A program made the position numbers and the translations under genes. Of a DNA stretch of 51,448 nt, positions 21,221 through 31,992 are shown piece by piece. The stretch is from IMG/VR virus record IMGVR_UViG_3300012923_000003, positions 1-51,448 of that record; one strand, 5' to 3'. Origin of the DNA: a virus. The notes beneath the pieces are model-generated. The model searched no databases, was not told the DNA's origin, and saw only the letters and a list, made by a program, of their open reading frames with translations. The first letter of the stretch is position 1, and each line of letters starts with the position of its first letter.

Positions 21221-23395
21221 TTACTCCTTACCCTTATTAAAGGTATCTTCTAATTTCTGCAGAGACTTATCGTGAGAAGATATAATAGCATTCATCATTG
21301 GTCTAGTAATAGATTGTAGAGCTGGATCAGCATTATGTAATATACCTAGAACATAGGCGCTAGTATTACTACCTTCTTTAGATTGAACATTACTCAATTG
21401 ATCTAAAGCACCATTGACACGTCGTATAATAGCATTAACATTACGTCCATAAACATTTGAATCTAATATAGCCCCTGGATTAAGAGGAAGCTCTAGAAAT
21501 CTATTATGTTCATTATCCCAGTGAACTTCAAACTTCTTAGGTAAGGGAGCCTTATCGCCTAAGGCCGCAGTAGGTGTTGGAGCATATTGATATGTTGCAT
21601 TAGCATTAGATATATTCTTAAAATCTTCTCGGAACAGAACTGGGAACTCATTCTCTCCCCACCTCTTCATATTATCCCAGGCTACTTTACCTTCACCACC
21701 TTGCTGCCGAAGCTTCCACATACTATCGACAATATCAGTAGATAACATACGATCATAAGCCGAGTATTTACCCGGAACATACTGTCCTTTCAGATTAGTA
21801 TAATCCATCTTGAGCTCATCCATCAATCCCCAATTATTAGGAGCAAAGGCATACTTAGCTACATTAAGTTTAACATCATCGGGAGCTTTAGGATCCGCAA
21901 TGATCTTAGGGATCATTAGATAATTATCAACTAGACGAGTAGATGGAGCAATGTTAGCTTTCTTAGCTTGTTGAATATCTTCCTTAGCACTTGCCGGATT
22001 AAGTGGATCAATCTGAGCTGCTGCGGCAGCTAGTTTACCTTGATAGATTGGAATTAGATCTTGAGGCAAGTTAGATAACAGTCCTGCCTTCAACATAGCA
22101 TCGCCCCATTGTGGGGCAATCTTAGCCATGCCTGCAATAATTCTTAATTGATCTCCCACCTTAGGTTGGTTATAAAGATCTAAGTGAGTCTTCTCATCAA
22201 TGGATTGAGTTATACGGGCTGCAGTATGCGCAAAGCCTAGTTTCTCATCAGAGATATATTTGATGTATTCATCTAGAGGCCTAACCTGTTCAGCAATATG
22301 ATTCTTAACTTTATCAGGACCTATTAAACCTATGGTAGTCTGACCATTAGAGTCAGGTTCATTAGCTTTACGTATTGCATTAGAAACTAAATTAGCTTTT
22401 AAAGCAGTGAGACCCATAACACCTTGTTCAAGTCTGACTGGATCTACTTTAGATCCTTCTGCATTAGCTTTGGTAATAGTATCTACTAAACCCTGAGCAG
22501 TCTGAGTACCTCCAGCTATATTAGTAATATCCAAGGCAGCTTGAGTATCGTGTCCAACTGTCTTAGCAAAAGACTGTTCAGCTTTAGTTACTTTATCTGA
22601 TAGCTTACCTTGATCGTTGGCTCGCTCTGACATCTCTTGCTTACGTTCCCAATCCTTGGATGAGTACTTAGCTATATAAGCATAGACTTGATCCGGAGTT
22701 ACTTGGCCACGATCCCACATTGAAGCTAAGATAGCAGCATTAGGAACTTGATGTTGATTAACTCCACCTAAACCTTCTGTTACTGCATTCCTAACCATGG
22801 TAGTAACTTTATCATGTTCAGACTTAGCATTGCCAGCATTACGATTAATATCTTCTAATAGATTACGCATCACTGCATTGGCAGGATCAACTCCACTAAC
22901 ATTCTTAATAGTATCATCAATGTAATCTTTATAACCTGGATACTGAGCCCGGAGTTGCTTAGCCAGAGAATTAAGATTCATAGTATAGAGAGTATCATTA
23001 ACATGACCCATATTCTGGGCCTGAGATATACCTAATTGAGTAGCTCTATCCAAGCCTGATTGTAAACCGCCCGGAATTGGAGGTGTCTCTGCCTGAGCTA
23101 AGGTCTGAGGTTGAGGAGGGATTAAACCTTGCTGTTGATTACGGATATTTAAATAGGCCGCAGTGTAATCATCTCTTAACTTGTCAACACCAGCAGTAAC
23201 CTTATCTTTAAGATAAGACTTCTCCGAAGTGTCATAAAGCTTAGCCGCTTCTTCAATACCAGTACCTAGAGTACTAAGAGCTATACCTGTGGAAGTATCG
23301 GCTTTAGTAATATGTTCTGGCTCTTGAATAGGACGAGATACTCTGGTCCAATCCGGAGGATTTATCTGCGGTGGTTGAATGTCAAATGAAACCAT
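21221..23395 (-). CDS. Internal virion / DNA-ejection protein (T7 gp15-like position), 724 aa
   Basis: The length is close to T7 gp15 (747 aa), and it shares gp15's mostly helical, charged, Ala/Gln-rich character. The N-terminal 30 residues are Pro-rich (IQPPQINPPDWTRV). It follows the 1796-aa gene with a one-base overlap (TAATG type). In the T7 model such proteins line the ejection channel across the periplasm. The identification is by size, composition and order, since family similarity is hard to see. Confidence 0.75.
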   Translation of the reverse strand: MVSFDIQPPQINPPDWTRVSRPIQEPEHITKADTSTGIALSTLGTGIEEAAKLYDTSEKSYLKDKVTAGVDKLRDDYTAAYLNIRNQQQGLIPPQPQTLAQAETPPIPGGLQSGLDRATQLGISQAQNMGHVNDTLYTMNLNSLAKQLRAQYPGYKDYIDDTIKNVSGVDPANAVMRNLLEDINRNAGNAKSEHDKVTTMVRNAVTEGLGGVNQHQVPNAAILASMWDRGQVTPDQVYAYIAKYSSKDWERKQEMSERANDQGKLSDKVTKAEQSFAKTVGHDTQAALDITNIAGGTQTAQGLVDTITKANAEGSKVDPVRLEQGVMGLTALKANLVSNAIRKANEPDSNGQTTIGLIGPDKVKNHIAEQVRPLDEYIKYISDEKLGFAHTAARITQSIDEKTHLDLYNQPKVGDQLRIIAGMAKIAPQWGDAMLKAGLLSNLPQDLIPIYQGKLAAAAAQIDPLNPASAKEDIQQAKKANIAPSTRLVDNYLMIPKIIADPKAPDDVKLNVAKYAFAPNNWGLMDELKMDYTNLKGQYVPGKYSAYDRMLSTDIVDSMWKLRQQGGEGKVAWDNMKRWGENEFPVLFREDFKNISNANATYQYAPTPTAALGDKAPLPKKFEVHWDNEHNRFLELPLNPGAILDSNVYGRNVNAIIRRVNGALDQLSNVQSKEGSNTSAYVLGILHNADPALQSITRPMMNAIISSHDKSLQKLEDTFNKGKE

Positions 23396-26300
23396 TAGGG
23401 TTTATTTTCCTGTAGTAATTTAGTTCTATATTGTTCCAAACGAGTGCTGGGCACATCGGACTGAAACCACTTCTTGGTCGGAACTTTAGAAGTTGCAAAG
23501 TATTGATTGACTTGATCAGCTTGAGTTTCATAACCATTTAAAGCTTTAGAAAGTACATCAGCTCTCATATCCAACGGCATTCCTGACCATTCCATTCGAC
23601 CAAAGGCACGGCGCATATATTCATTGGCTTGATTCTGATCTAGATTAGAGGAATCTTGCAGACCGCGTCTAATCTCTTTGATAACCATCTTCTCAGTATA
23701 TTTCTGATACTCTTCTTCAGCCTTACGAATATTAGTTATCTGGTAAGCATCATCATCCTTCTGATTATGTAGACCAGTAGCTCCTTGGAATAGCGCATTC
23801 AAAGTACTGATATTACCTTGATAACCTTCATTCTTAGATAGCCAACGTCCAGTATTCATAGCAGTTAATACTTGCCAAGAAGCATTGATACTAGATACTT
23901 CTTTAAAGATATCCAAAGCATCTTCTACTTTGAAGGGATGCTCCATCTCTTTAGAATTACCTCGCATCCATGAAATCATAGATAAAGCGAGAGGACTAGT
24001 ATTGTTAATTGTATTGGCGAAGATACTTACCGAAGCACCGCCCATAATCTTCCACCAGACATTGTCAGACCAGAATTGATTGAAGCCTTGAATACCATAA
24101 CGAGGACCAATGTTATAGAAGTTACCTTTCTCTAGATCCCCTTTGCCCGTTGCTAAGGCTAATAAAGTAGCTGGTAATCCTTCCATCACTGCAGAAGTAA
24201 ACCAGTTCTGACCCATCACATAACCACGATCAATAGCTTCCTTCCGCCAGACATCATAAAGTGGTAAACCTGTAAGACCTGTAGCAATAGGTAAACCATA
24301 TAGACCAGCATAAATAGCCGCTGTTCTAGTCCTAGCAGCTCCGCTTATTCTATTACTAAACATTAATTCAGATAATCTTAATTGGTATGTAAGAAACTGA
24401 GTAGTAAGTCCCAGAACACCAGTATGGAGCTGAGAGCTAGAAGCCCTAGACATGTTAGTAGAAAGTAAGTCAGCCCTTTGTAAAATCTCAGCTCTCTGAG
24501 CGCTACTAATCGCGCCACTAGGATGTATCTCTCGGAACTCCCTGTAAGCGGTATACCAAGCTCCGAGCCTAACAGAGCGTTCACCTGTTCTGAAGAATGC
24601 TTGTCCCGCATTTAAGAAATTACCCCAATCGTTACCGATAAATTTATGTTGCATATTATCGTTCAAGGCATATTCACCGGCGACATGTTCAAAGCCAGTT
24701 TCACGTAAAAGTCTATTAGCTTCTAACCAATCTCCTGCTTTACCATAATTCAAGGCAGTAGCCATCTCATCCAACTTAGTCAGGAACCCTGGAGTTCTAT
24801 TAATGTTACCCCAACCATGAAGGAATGCGCCTGCCGTACCTCCAGCACCATGTCGAAAGCCAGCAATACCAACAATACTTGCGTAGGTCTGTGCTTGTAC
24901 TAAGATCTGTGCTGGATTGAAGATACCTAACTTAACGTTGAAAGCAAAGGATCTTAGAAGACGAACAGGATCATGAACATGACTCAATGCCCATAGCGGA
25001 ATGATGGCAGCCTTCTCTGTTAGTCCGCCTTTCTCATAGGCAGTATCCGCTAAGTGCTGAGTTATACTATGAATCCAAGTATCAAAAGTATTAGGCACAC
25101 CAACGAATTGATTAATCTTCATTCTATTAGCAAGTAGCTTCTGCACTACATCATGAGGCGCTCCAGACTTAAAAGCCGTCTCATCTCTAGCTAGATTAAA
25201 GTTCCAGAATGGAGAAGCTCTGATAGAAGACTCATCCTCTTTAAGATATGGACCTGCTTCGCGGAGCCAATGCTCGACAGCGAAGATCTTATAGTCATCC
25301 ATGTAAGTGCTATTGATCGCTCTATTAAGAGCACGGTTCATAGTGGGAATAGGATCAACCATCTTGGCTGGCTCATACTTCCACAATGAACTATCTCGTC
25401 CACCCGTGATGGTTCCAACTTCATCGGCATCACGCTGTAGATTGAAGGCTACTCTATTCTGGGCAGCATCAGATCCTTCACGGGTTCCGTCCCTAAACGT
25501 ACCGGGGTAACGTTGTTCCAATGATTTATCTATATCATAGATTTTTCTATTCTTAGGAACAACGTAAAATGGTTCAGTCTTACTCAGACGTGGGGGAAGA
25601 ATATTACCTTGAGGATCTCTCTTAGGATTAAACCAACCATGTAATTTATCCCAGTCAATGGGAAGAGTACGTTCAGCAAGAACCTTAGCTTCGTCTATTC
25701 TATTATCTCTAATTAAGACACGGACAGCATCCATGCGTCTGACAATGTCTCTACCTTTAGCTCTATTGTCTATTGGCATTACGGTCTGATCTCCAGTGTA
25801 GAGATCATTGTACTTAGTACGTTTATCGTTGGCTACTGAGCCCGCCCGTTCAGGAATTATTTGAGCTTGTTTAATATAATGTTCATAATCATATTCAAAG
25901 TGACCGCCACCACGTCTTGTAACATGATTGAAGTCTAGGGGCTTAGTCTCAACTCGATCAGTTAAGACATATCTAATTCGTTCTGCACCTGCTACATCAC
26001 TAAAATTCTTGAGAGGATATTCATCGGGATTATAAATTCTAATTACTCTACGAGCACCCGATGCAACATCTTTCTCCATCTTCTCCCAAATCTGTGGATT
26101 AAGTGCACGACTCTGTAAATTATATAACTTCTCATCTCCCTTACGCGTACCCATGATTAAGATATTGTCTTTACCATGAGGCATTGTCTTCTCTTGAATA
26201 CCATCGAAGTATCCCGAGACAGAAGAAGCTTTAGTTCTACCTGGACCTAACACAGAAATCTGATGCTGTTCGGTACCAATGCGGGCACGGTTACGAAACT

Positions 26301-28785
26301 CAGCTATCTCTGAGAATATTCTATTACCCTCGGTTAATTTAACATGAGCAAAGTAAGCTTCTACTTCAGGAAAACTAGGCGAACGATTATAGTATCTAAG
26401 ATAATGATCTTCGAGTTCACCGGGAGTTTTAAAGAAATAGCCTCGCTCTAGGGTATCTGGATCAGTAGCTTTGCGAGCATAGTCCAGAGTATCTGTAAAT
26501 TGTTTCCAGGTCTGTCGTTGCTTTAATGAGACTTTGTTAGCGATAGCTCTAGGCTTAGCACTCCAATAACCATAACTGACACCAGTAATAGGATCATTCT
26601 TATAATAGCCTGTTGCAATTGCTTCGATCTTAGATTGTTCATCTTTAGCCCATTGTTTAAATAAGTTCTGGGAATATACCGCAACCTTACGTTGAATAGA
26701 ATCATTCAAAGCTAAGGTATCATCTGCACCTCGCCATCTGCTTAACGCAGCTAATATTGGGTTTTGAGAAGTAGAAACCTTACTGGCACCTGCTCCTGTA
26801 AACAATCCTTTAGCATCTCTCTCAATCATATAATTACGAACTAGATCATCAGTCTCAATATATGGCTTAATAACCACAATCTTATAACCAAGACCTTGTT
26901 GTTCAACTACTGCTGGAGCTTTAGTAATCCTGGCATTAACTGCTTTGAGCGCTTCCTTATCTCGTTTAAGCAAAGCTCTTATGCCATCCTCACCACTGAC
27001 ATGCGATAAGATCTCAACCTTCTCTTCAGGAGTTTTAGCAACTCTAGCATTAGCTACATATTGTTTTAAGGCAGCTTCAGTTTCTGGAATAGACTTCTCT
27101 AATCTATTCTTAGTAGCTATATCAGTCTTACTCCCAACTAGTCGTTCTGGAATAGTCTGGACTCGGCCTTCGGCAGGAACTATCTTAGCTCCGCCAATGC
27201 CATGAAAATCTACGAAATTCTTAGCAACCTGTTCATTGGAGAATAGATCACCACCAATGTTAGATAGGTGAACCTCAGTATGAAAAGTATTAGTAATAGG
27301 CTCACGCTTAGGAGCAGAGAAATCTAAGATAGCCCCCTCTAAACCGGGGAACTGATCTTTAATAGTTGTGCCATAAGCACGTAGAGCATTCTCCATTTCC
27401 AAAGGAATGGGAGTTCTATTAACTCTGGCTGCAGTCAATGCAGTTTGTAGAATAGTATCAGCAGATTTAAGGAACCCATCTTGAAGACGAGTCATTTGCT
27501 CCCTGCTTAACGCGCCTGGACGAGAATAGTCATAGTCTCTAGCTAGGTTATCTAAGTCTAATCTAAAGTTAGATGGCAGCTTATCGACCATCTCTTGGAA
27601 GAAATCAGTTGTACCATTAAGAGTTTTATTTACTTTATCAGCAGTTCTGATTACCCCAGCTTCAACTGGATTGCCTGCACCTTCGGCAGCCGCAGCTTTA
27701 ATGGGAATATCTTTACCAGCTTGTGCAGCAGACTCCACGATATTCTTCACAGCCTGATTAGATCTATTCCAAATAGATACTTTACGAGTTAAAGCAAGAC
27801 CACCTTTTAAACCAGTAACAATATCTAATGGAGCTATCGCTGTGAAGGTACTATCAAGAAATCGCTGAGCAGAAGTAGTACCAACCAGGTAATCAGCAAA
27901 CTGTTTAGCCAGAGAAGGATTATCTTGACGTAAAGGATTGAGGATATTATCGACACGTAACTTGAAAGTCTCGAAGTCAGGTATCCGTAGTAGGACATCA
28001 GCTTGAGTCTTTAAGTTATTTCCTAATAGAAGACCAGCACCAAGAGTACCTCCAGCTTCAGGAACTAAGCCTCTCATCTTAGCTTCAGGATATATTTGAG
28101 TTAAGCTTTTAGCTTGATCAGCTAAATAAGGTAACCAGCCCTGTTCATGAACTTCTTGACCTAAGTTATCTTGCCAAGTACGGACATACTCCATCTTAGA
28201 CACCACAGCATTACCCTTATCTATTAAAGGTTGTACTTGTTCTGGAATATCTTTGACAGCCTGATCTAATACCGTATCTTTCATAGCAGCCGCAGCTTCA
28301 TGAATAGAACCTATGTAAGTTCTACCATAGTTCTCCTCTAATACCGAAGCAGGATCACTAGGTTTATTAGCAGGGTTAAAAGGATCTAAGATCTTTCTGA
28401 CATCAGTGTAATCTAGACCAGTGCCCTTCTGCCGAGCAGCATCTAGCAACATCTGTTGTTTCTGCTGAGCCTTCTGTTGATCTAAGTAAGCGGAGAATTC
28501 TTCTCGTATGCCAGGTTCCTCACCATGTAGAATGCGCATATAAACTTGAGCAGCATCCATTACACCGCTGTCACCAAAGGTGTAATTAAACTTATCTGCA
28601 CGTTGTTTAGCTATTGGTTGAGGCGGAGGATTAGCTGGACTAGCATCTACTGGAGCCAAACTAATCTGATTCTGTTCTGGAGCATCAGGCTCAGTAACAG
28701 AAATAGGACCCGGTATTGCCTGAGGCGCTGGCGCAGGGTCTTGATTATCAGAGTAGACAGTAATGGGATCTAGCTGTTGTGCCAT
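23395..28785 (-). CDS. Giant internal virion / DNA-ejection protein (T7 gp16-like position), 1796 aa
   Basis: At 1796 aa this is by far the largest protein and about 480 aa longer than T7 gp16. I see no lytic transglycosylase motif at the N-terminus, which is Pro/Ala-rich. The middle holds a beta-rich block (about 820-1000) with IRYVLTDRVETK and similar stretches. The C-terminal third contains hydrophobic helices (AIYAGLYGLPIATGLTGL, about 1530-1550) and long amphipathic helices, resembling the C-terminal domains of large polyvalent proteins. It probably forms the membrane-spanning part of the ejectosome. It is placed before, not after, the gp15-like gene, unlike T7. Confidence 0.8.
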   Translation of the reverse strand: MAQQLDPITVYSDNQDPAPAPQAIPGPISVTEPDAPEQNQISLAPVDASPANPPPQPIAKQRADKFNYTFGDSGVMDAAQVYMRILHGEEPGIREEFSAYLDQQKAQQKQQMLLDAARQKGTGLDYTDVRKILDPFNPANKPSDPASVLEENYGRTYIGSIHEAAAAMKDTVLDQAVKDIPEQVQPLIDKGNAVVSKMEYVRTWQDNLGQEVHEQGWLPYLADQAKSLTQIYPEAKMRGLVPEAGGTLGAGLLLGNNLKTQADVLLRIPDFETFKLRVDNILNPLRQDNPSLAKQFADYLVGTTSAQRFLDSTFTAIAPLDIVTGLKGGLALTRKVSIWNRSNQAVKNIVESAAQAGKDIPIKAAAAEGAGNPVEAGVIRTADKVNKTLNGTTDFFQEMVDKLPSNFRLDLDNLARDYDYSRPGALSREQMTRLQDGFLKSADTILQTALTAARVNRTPIPLEMENALRAYGTTIKDQFPGLEGAILDFSAPKREPITNTFHTEVHLSNIGGDLFSNEQVAKNFVDFHGIGGAKIVPAEGRVQTIPERLVGSKTDIATKNRLEKSIPETEAALKQYVANARVAKTPEEKVEILSHVSGEDGIRALLKRDKEALKAVNARITKAPAVVEQQGLGYKIVVIKPYIETDDLVRNYMIERDAKGLFTGAGASKVSTSQNPILAALSRWRGADDTLALNDSIQRKVAVYSQNLFKQWAKDEQSKIEAIATGYYKNDPITGVSYGYWSAKPRAIANKVSLKQRQTWKQFTDTLDYARKATDPDTLERGYFFKTPGELEDHYLRYYNRSPSFPEVEAYFAHVKLTEGNRIFSEIAEFRNRARIGTEQHQISVLGPGRTKASSVSGYFDGIQEKTMPHGKDNILIMGTRKGDEKLYNLQSRALNPQIWEKMEKDVASGARRVIRIYNPDEYPLKNFSDVAGAERIRYVLTDRVETKPLDFNHVTRRGGGHFEYDYEHYIKQAQIIPERAGSVANDKRTKYNDLYTGDQTVMPIDNRAKGRDIVRRMDAVRVLIRDNRIDEAKVLAERTLPIDWDKLHGWFNPKRDPQGNILPPRLSKTEPFYVVPKNRKIYDIDKSLEQRYPGTFRDGTREGSDAAQNRVAFNLQRDADEVGTITGGRDSSLWKYEPAKMVDPIPTMNRALNRAINSTYMDDYKIFAVEHWLREAGPYLKEDESSIRASPFWNFNLARDETAFKSGAPHDVVQKLLANRMKINQFVGVPNTFDTWIHSITQHLADTAYEKGGLTEKAAIIPLWALSHVHDPVRLLRSFAFNVKLGIFNPAQILVQAQTYASIVGIAGFRHGAGGTAGAFLHGWGNINRTPGFLTKLDEMATALNYGKAGDWLEANRLLRETGFEHVAGEYALNDNMQHKFIGNDWGNFLNAGQAFFRTGERSVRLGAWYTAYREFREIHPSGAISSAQRAEILQRADLLSTNMSRASSSQLHTGVLGLTTQFLTYQLRLSELMFSNRISGAARTRTAAIYAGLYGLPIATGLTGLPLYDVWRKEAIDRGYVMGQNWFTSAVMEGLPATLLALATGKGDLEKGNFYNIGPRYGIQGFNQFWSDNVWWKIMGGASVSIFANTINNTSPLALSMISWMRGNSKEMEHPFKVEDALDIFKEVSSINASWQVLTAMNTGRWLSKNEGYQGNISTLNALFQGATGLHNQKDDDAYQITNIRKAEEEYQKYTEKMVIKEIRRGLQDSSNLDQNQANEYMRRAFGRMEWSGMPLDMRADVLSKALNGYETQADQVNQYFATSKVPTKKWFQSDVPSTRLEQYRTKLLQENKP

Positions 28786-29357
28786 TAAACGTAAGGCCCT
28801 CCAAATCCAGTGTTACTACTTATATTCTTATAAGCTGCTCCAATAATTGGGCCTGCTTTAATTGCAGCACCGCCTAGAGATTGATAACCCTGGCCTGTAG
28901 CAGCCTGCCCACCAAGTAAAGCTGATCGACTTTGTAGTCCAGCAATCTGAATTCTCTTCTGACTTATGTCAGTATCAATGCCAAAGATGTTTCTGCCAAT
29001 TTCTAAATTCTGACTAATACCTAAAGCATTAACTCCACCTTCATCCGAGGCCGCAGCTAAGCCACCTTGTAAGCCTGAACCAAATTGAGCTCCTCCGGCA
29101 GTAGCACCGGCCACACTACGAGCTTGAGCTTGTTGAACATTACGAAAGTTTTGTAACTGCGCTCTATTAGCTTCTAATTCCATCTGTTGTTGTTTCTGAG
29201 CTTGAACTTGTTGTTCATCTCCAGCTATCTGGCCACTGACACTTGCTACCTGAGCACTTAGCTGTGCCTGTTGTTTGGCAGCACTAGCTTGTTCAGCTCC
29301 TCCGAAAAGAGATAATCCTAAACCAGCAAGACCTAAACCAATTGAAACAGGATCCAT
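28785..29357 (-). CDS. Internal virion protein (T7 gp14-like), 190 aa
   Basis: It starts MDPVSIGLGLAGLGLSLFGG, a Gly/Leu-rich hydrophobic segment, then a long Gln/Ala coiled coil (KQQAQLSAQVASVSG). This layout is typical of gp14-type proteins, which form the outer-membrane pore at DNA ejection. The size matches T7 gp14 (196 aa), and it lies between nozzle and larger ejection genes, as in T7. The ATG overlaps the preceding stop. Confidence 0.85.
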   Translation of the reverse strand: MDPVSIGLGLAGLGLSLFGGAEQASAAKQQAQLSAQVASVSGQIAGDEQQVQAQKQQQMELEANRAQLQNFRNVQQAQARSVAGATAGGAQFGSGLQGGLAAASDEGGVNALGISQNLEIGRNIFGIDTDISQKRIQIAGLQSRSALLGGQAATGQGYQSLGGAAIKAGPIIGAAYKNISSNTGFGGPYV

Positions 29358-31678
29358 CAGACGCCTTGATTAGCAGTTTCATAGAGTGCCCAACCTAGGA
29401 TATCAAAGGGTTGTCCATCTACTGAAGTTATTTTAATTTGTAATACCAAGCCATATCCTCGTAATCTATGTCTTCGAAATGCCATGCCGAAGTTAGGACT
29501 ATTAATATTTACTAACTGATTAACACTCCATTTGCCTGAATCTGTATTCAAAGGATAGTCCCATAAACTTTGAATGTAATAGGATACTGGCTGACCTAGT
29601 CTAGAGTATATATAGATGTAAGGTATTTGAAATCTACGTCCACCTTGTCCATGTAATTTATATCCAGTAGTAAAACTCGAGATATAATTACTACTTCCAC
29701 TAGAAGCCCAATCTACAAAGCTAGAATCATGTTCATCTGCAAAAGTATAACTGTAAGTTCCTGCTAATCGAGAACTAAAGTATTTAAGAACAGGAGGTGG
29801 AGAATTACTACCTCCGGGACCTTCAACATATATTACTCCGTGAATAAATGGAGTCCCTGTAATACTGTAGGGAAAGAAAGCTTTATTAACTACATTGTAA
29901 TTTAGAATACTATCAAATTGATAACGATCAGTTACTGATACTTCATTGACACTTTTGTATGTCCACTGAACTATATAATCTATCGGATGATACGCACCCT
30001 TAACAAACTTCTTACTTTGTAAAGGAATGTTATTATAAAAGGAAAGAATAGTTCCTACAGTTACCGGATTAACTTCCAGAGGATTAACATGTAATGGGCT
30101 ATTAAGAAGTTGAGTTCCTTGCTTAGCTGGTTCAACTTTGTAAATACCCTCTTCATTCCAAAACATTGGAAGACCTTGCACATCTACAAAAGATGCACTT
30201 GAAATACTTCGCACTGAAGAAAGCTTTACAATAGTATAGTCATCGGCTGCAAACCCTATTCCAGTACTACCAGTGAGATACCATACGCCATTGGCGGCAA
30301 ATACTAGCATAGCATTTTGAAGAGGAAATAGTTTATAAATACTTCCACAACCTTGTATTTTAATCACTCCACCATCAGTAGGAAGTAGATTAAATAGAGT
30401 AGAACTGGTTGGATCATTCTGTTGAAAACAAGATCCAAGATCACTACCACTTTGAACTATCTGAGAAAAGTAAATATTCTCAGTCCAAGTGTGATAAGTT
30501 GTTCCAACAAAGACACTACTGTCTGCTCCAGTATACCAAGCTCTACCTTGGAACCAAGCTCCAGTTCGGGGTCGTACTGTAGTTGTTACATCCGGCATTA
30601 AAGCTGGGTTAGTATTAATAAGACCAGCGCGTTGTTTATTAAATTCACTTAAGACAAAATGGCCTTTAGGTGCAGGATAGCTACCAGGAGTAACATTATT
30701 TAACGTAGTCTTAGGATCGAAGACATTAGAAGAATTTCGATAATTCCACCATACATCACTATTAGCTGGATAAGCTCCTACAGCATTATACCATTGTGCA
30801 ATATACCAATCGGTGGGATTGATGTTCCAACTAGAAAAGGTTCCGGCCCCAACCTTATTAACCATCTGAACAGTCAATACATTACCTACATAGGATATAA
30901 CTGATCCTGACATATTTGCAGTATTACCAGCCTCAACCATTGTGACAGAGTCACCAACCTGTATTGGTTGAGAAGAACTAGTAATTGTTATAGCAAAGGT
31001 AGCGGGAACACCAACTCCAAATGTTTGTGTGGAAACATCAGCCCAGAAGTGACCCCATCCTTGGTTCTCAAGATTATAAACATGAGATGCTGAGATTGGA
31101 GCTGGAGGACGAATATTATTAGCTATCAGAGGATTTTCTATTACCCCTTCAAAGTCTCGAGTTTTAATTGTTATTACATTACCAGTTATTACACCGGCTG
31201 AATACGTACAATAGAATGGATCACAGCTAGGGTGGAAGACTACCAGATAACCATTACCATCTGCGAATTGACATTCTACTGTCGGATCAAATGTTCCTCC
31301 AACTGCAACAAAAGAAGAAACAGAGACTGTGGAAGCTAACAAAGTAGTTGATAATGGCGCTGCTGCAGTAGCTGAACTTGATTTATAGAAGTATAGCGTA
31401 GCTCCTATCTGTTGAACTACAACTTGAGTAAGACTATCTCCACCTGCATTATTCCACTTATAGTTTGAAATAGCTTTATTAGTTCTATCTGTTAAAGCAG
31501 ATAATGAGAAGTTAGTTTCGAAATCAATGCCTTCTCGGCGTACAACATCTCCAACCAAGGTATAGGTACAATTGTTGGTATCGGTAGCTGCATTCTCCGG
31601 GAAGTTTAATCCGGTGAATTCAGTTACTAAGCCTTTAGTAAATGAATTTTCTACACTACTAAGAACTTGTTGGGGCAT
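29357..31678 (-). CDS. Tail nozzle protein (T7 gp12 / tail tubular B-like), 773 aa
   Basis: The N-terminus (SSVENSFTKGLVTEFTGLNF, then NNCTYTLVGDVVRREGI) is the typical start of podoviral nozzle proteins. Beta-propeller-like repeats follow, and the C-terminal part fits the tail tip. An extra beta-domain near residues 220-275 (ITSSSQPIQVGDSVTM ... GAGTFSSWNI) is related to one in the adaptor protein downstream. It follows the 104-aa and adaptor genes as in T7-type tail clusters. Confidence 0.88.
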   Translation of the reverse strand: MPQQVLSSVENSFTKGLVTEFTGLNFPENAATDTNNCTYTLVGDVVRREGIDFETNFSLSALTDRTNKAISNYKWNNAGGDSLTQVVVQQIGATLYFYKSSSATAAAPLSTTLLASTVSVSSFVAVGGTFDPTVECQFADGNGYLVVFHPSCDPFYCTYSAGVITGNVITIKTRDFEGVIENPLIANNIRPPAPISASHVYNLENQGWGHFWADVSTQTFGVGVPATFAITITSSSQPIQVGDSVTMVEAGNTANMSGSVISYVGNVLTVQMVNKVGAGTFSSWNINPTDWYIAQWYNAVGAYPANSDVWWNYRNSSNVFDPKTTLNNVTPGSYPAPKGHFVLSEFNKQRAGLINTNPALMPDVTTTVRPRTGAWFQGRAWYTGADSSVFVGTTYHTWTENIYFSQIVQSGSDLGSCFQQNDPTSSTLFNLLPTDGGVIKIQGCGSIYKLFPLQNAMLVFAANGVWYLTGSTGIGFAADDYTIVKLSSVRSISSASFVDVQGLPMFWNEEGIYKVEPAKQGTQLLNSPLHVNPLEVNPVTVGTILSFYNNIPLQSKKFVKGAYHPIDYIVQWTYKSVNEVSVTDRYQFDSILNYNVVNKAFFPYSITGTPFIHGVIYVEGPGGSNSPPPVLKYFSSRLAGTYSYTFADEHDSSFVDWASSGSSNYISSFTTGYKLHGQGGRRFQIPYIYIYSRLGQPVSYYIQSLWDYPLNTDSGKWSVNQLVNINSPNFGMAFRRHRLRGYGLVLQIKITSVDGQPFDILGWALYETANQGV

Positions 31679-31992
31679 TAATCCTGAATTTCTTTGATTT
31701 CTATATTCCTGGTCCTGAAATAATCTTCAACATGTCGCTTTAGGGCTGGAAAGGAAGTGAAGTTAACTTTTAAAGGTTGTGGTAAAACTCCTCCATTTCC
31801 ATATTGCAAAGACCAGAAACAAGTCTCTGGATCCATCTTGGCATGGAGATTATTCTCTCCACTAAATAGTCTAGTATCCACCATACCTGTACTATTCTTA
31901 GGTAGTTTATTATCAATTATACCAAGCTTAAATATTCGATCTCTAGATCGCATCTTAGTGGTATTAGGAATGTAGTAATTAGTATCAGCCAT
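31678..31992 (-). CDS. Small tail-region protein, 104 aa
   Basis: It lies between adaptor and nozzle genes with overlaps at both ends. It is basic and soluble, with an FWSLQYGNGGVLP segment. It may be a tail assembly or structural component. No family is recognised beyond its place. Confidence 0.7.
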   Translation of the reverse strand: MADTNYYIPNTTKMRSRDRIFKLGIIDNKLPKNSTGMVDTRLFSGENNLHAKMDPETCFWSLQYGNGGVLPQPLKVNFTSFPALKRHVEDYFRTRNIEIKEIQD

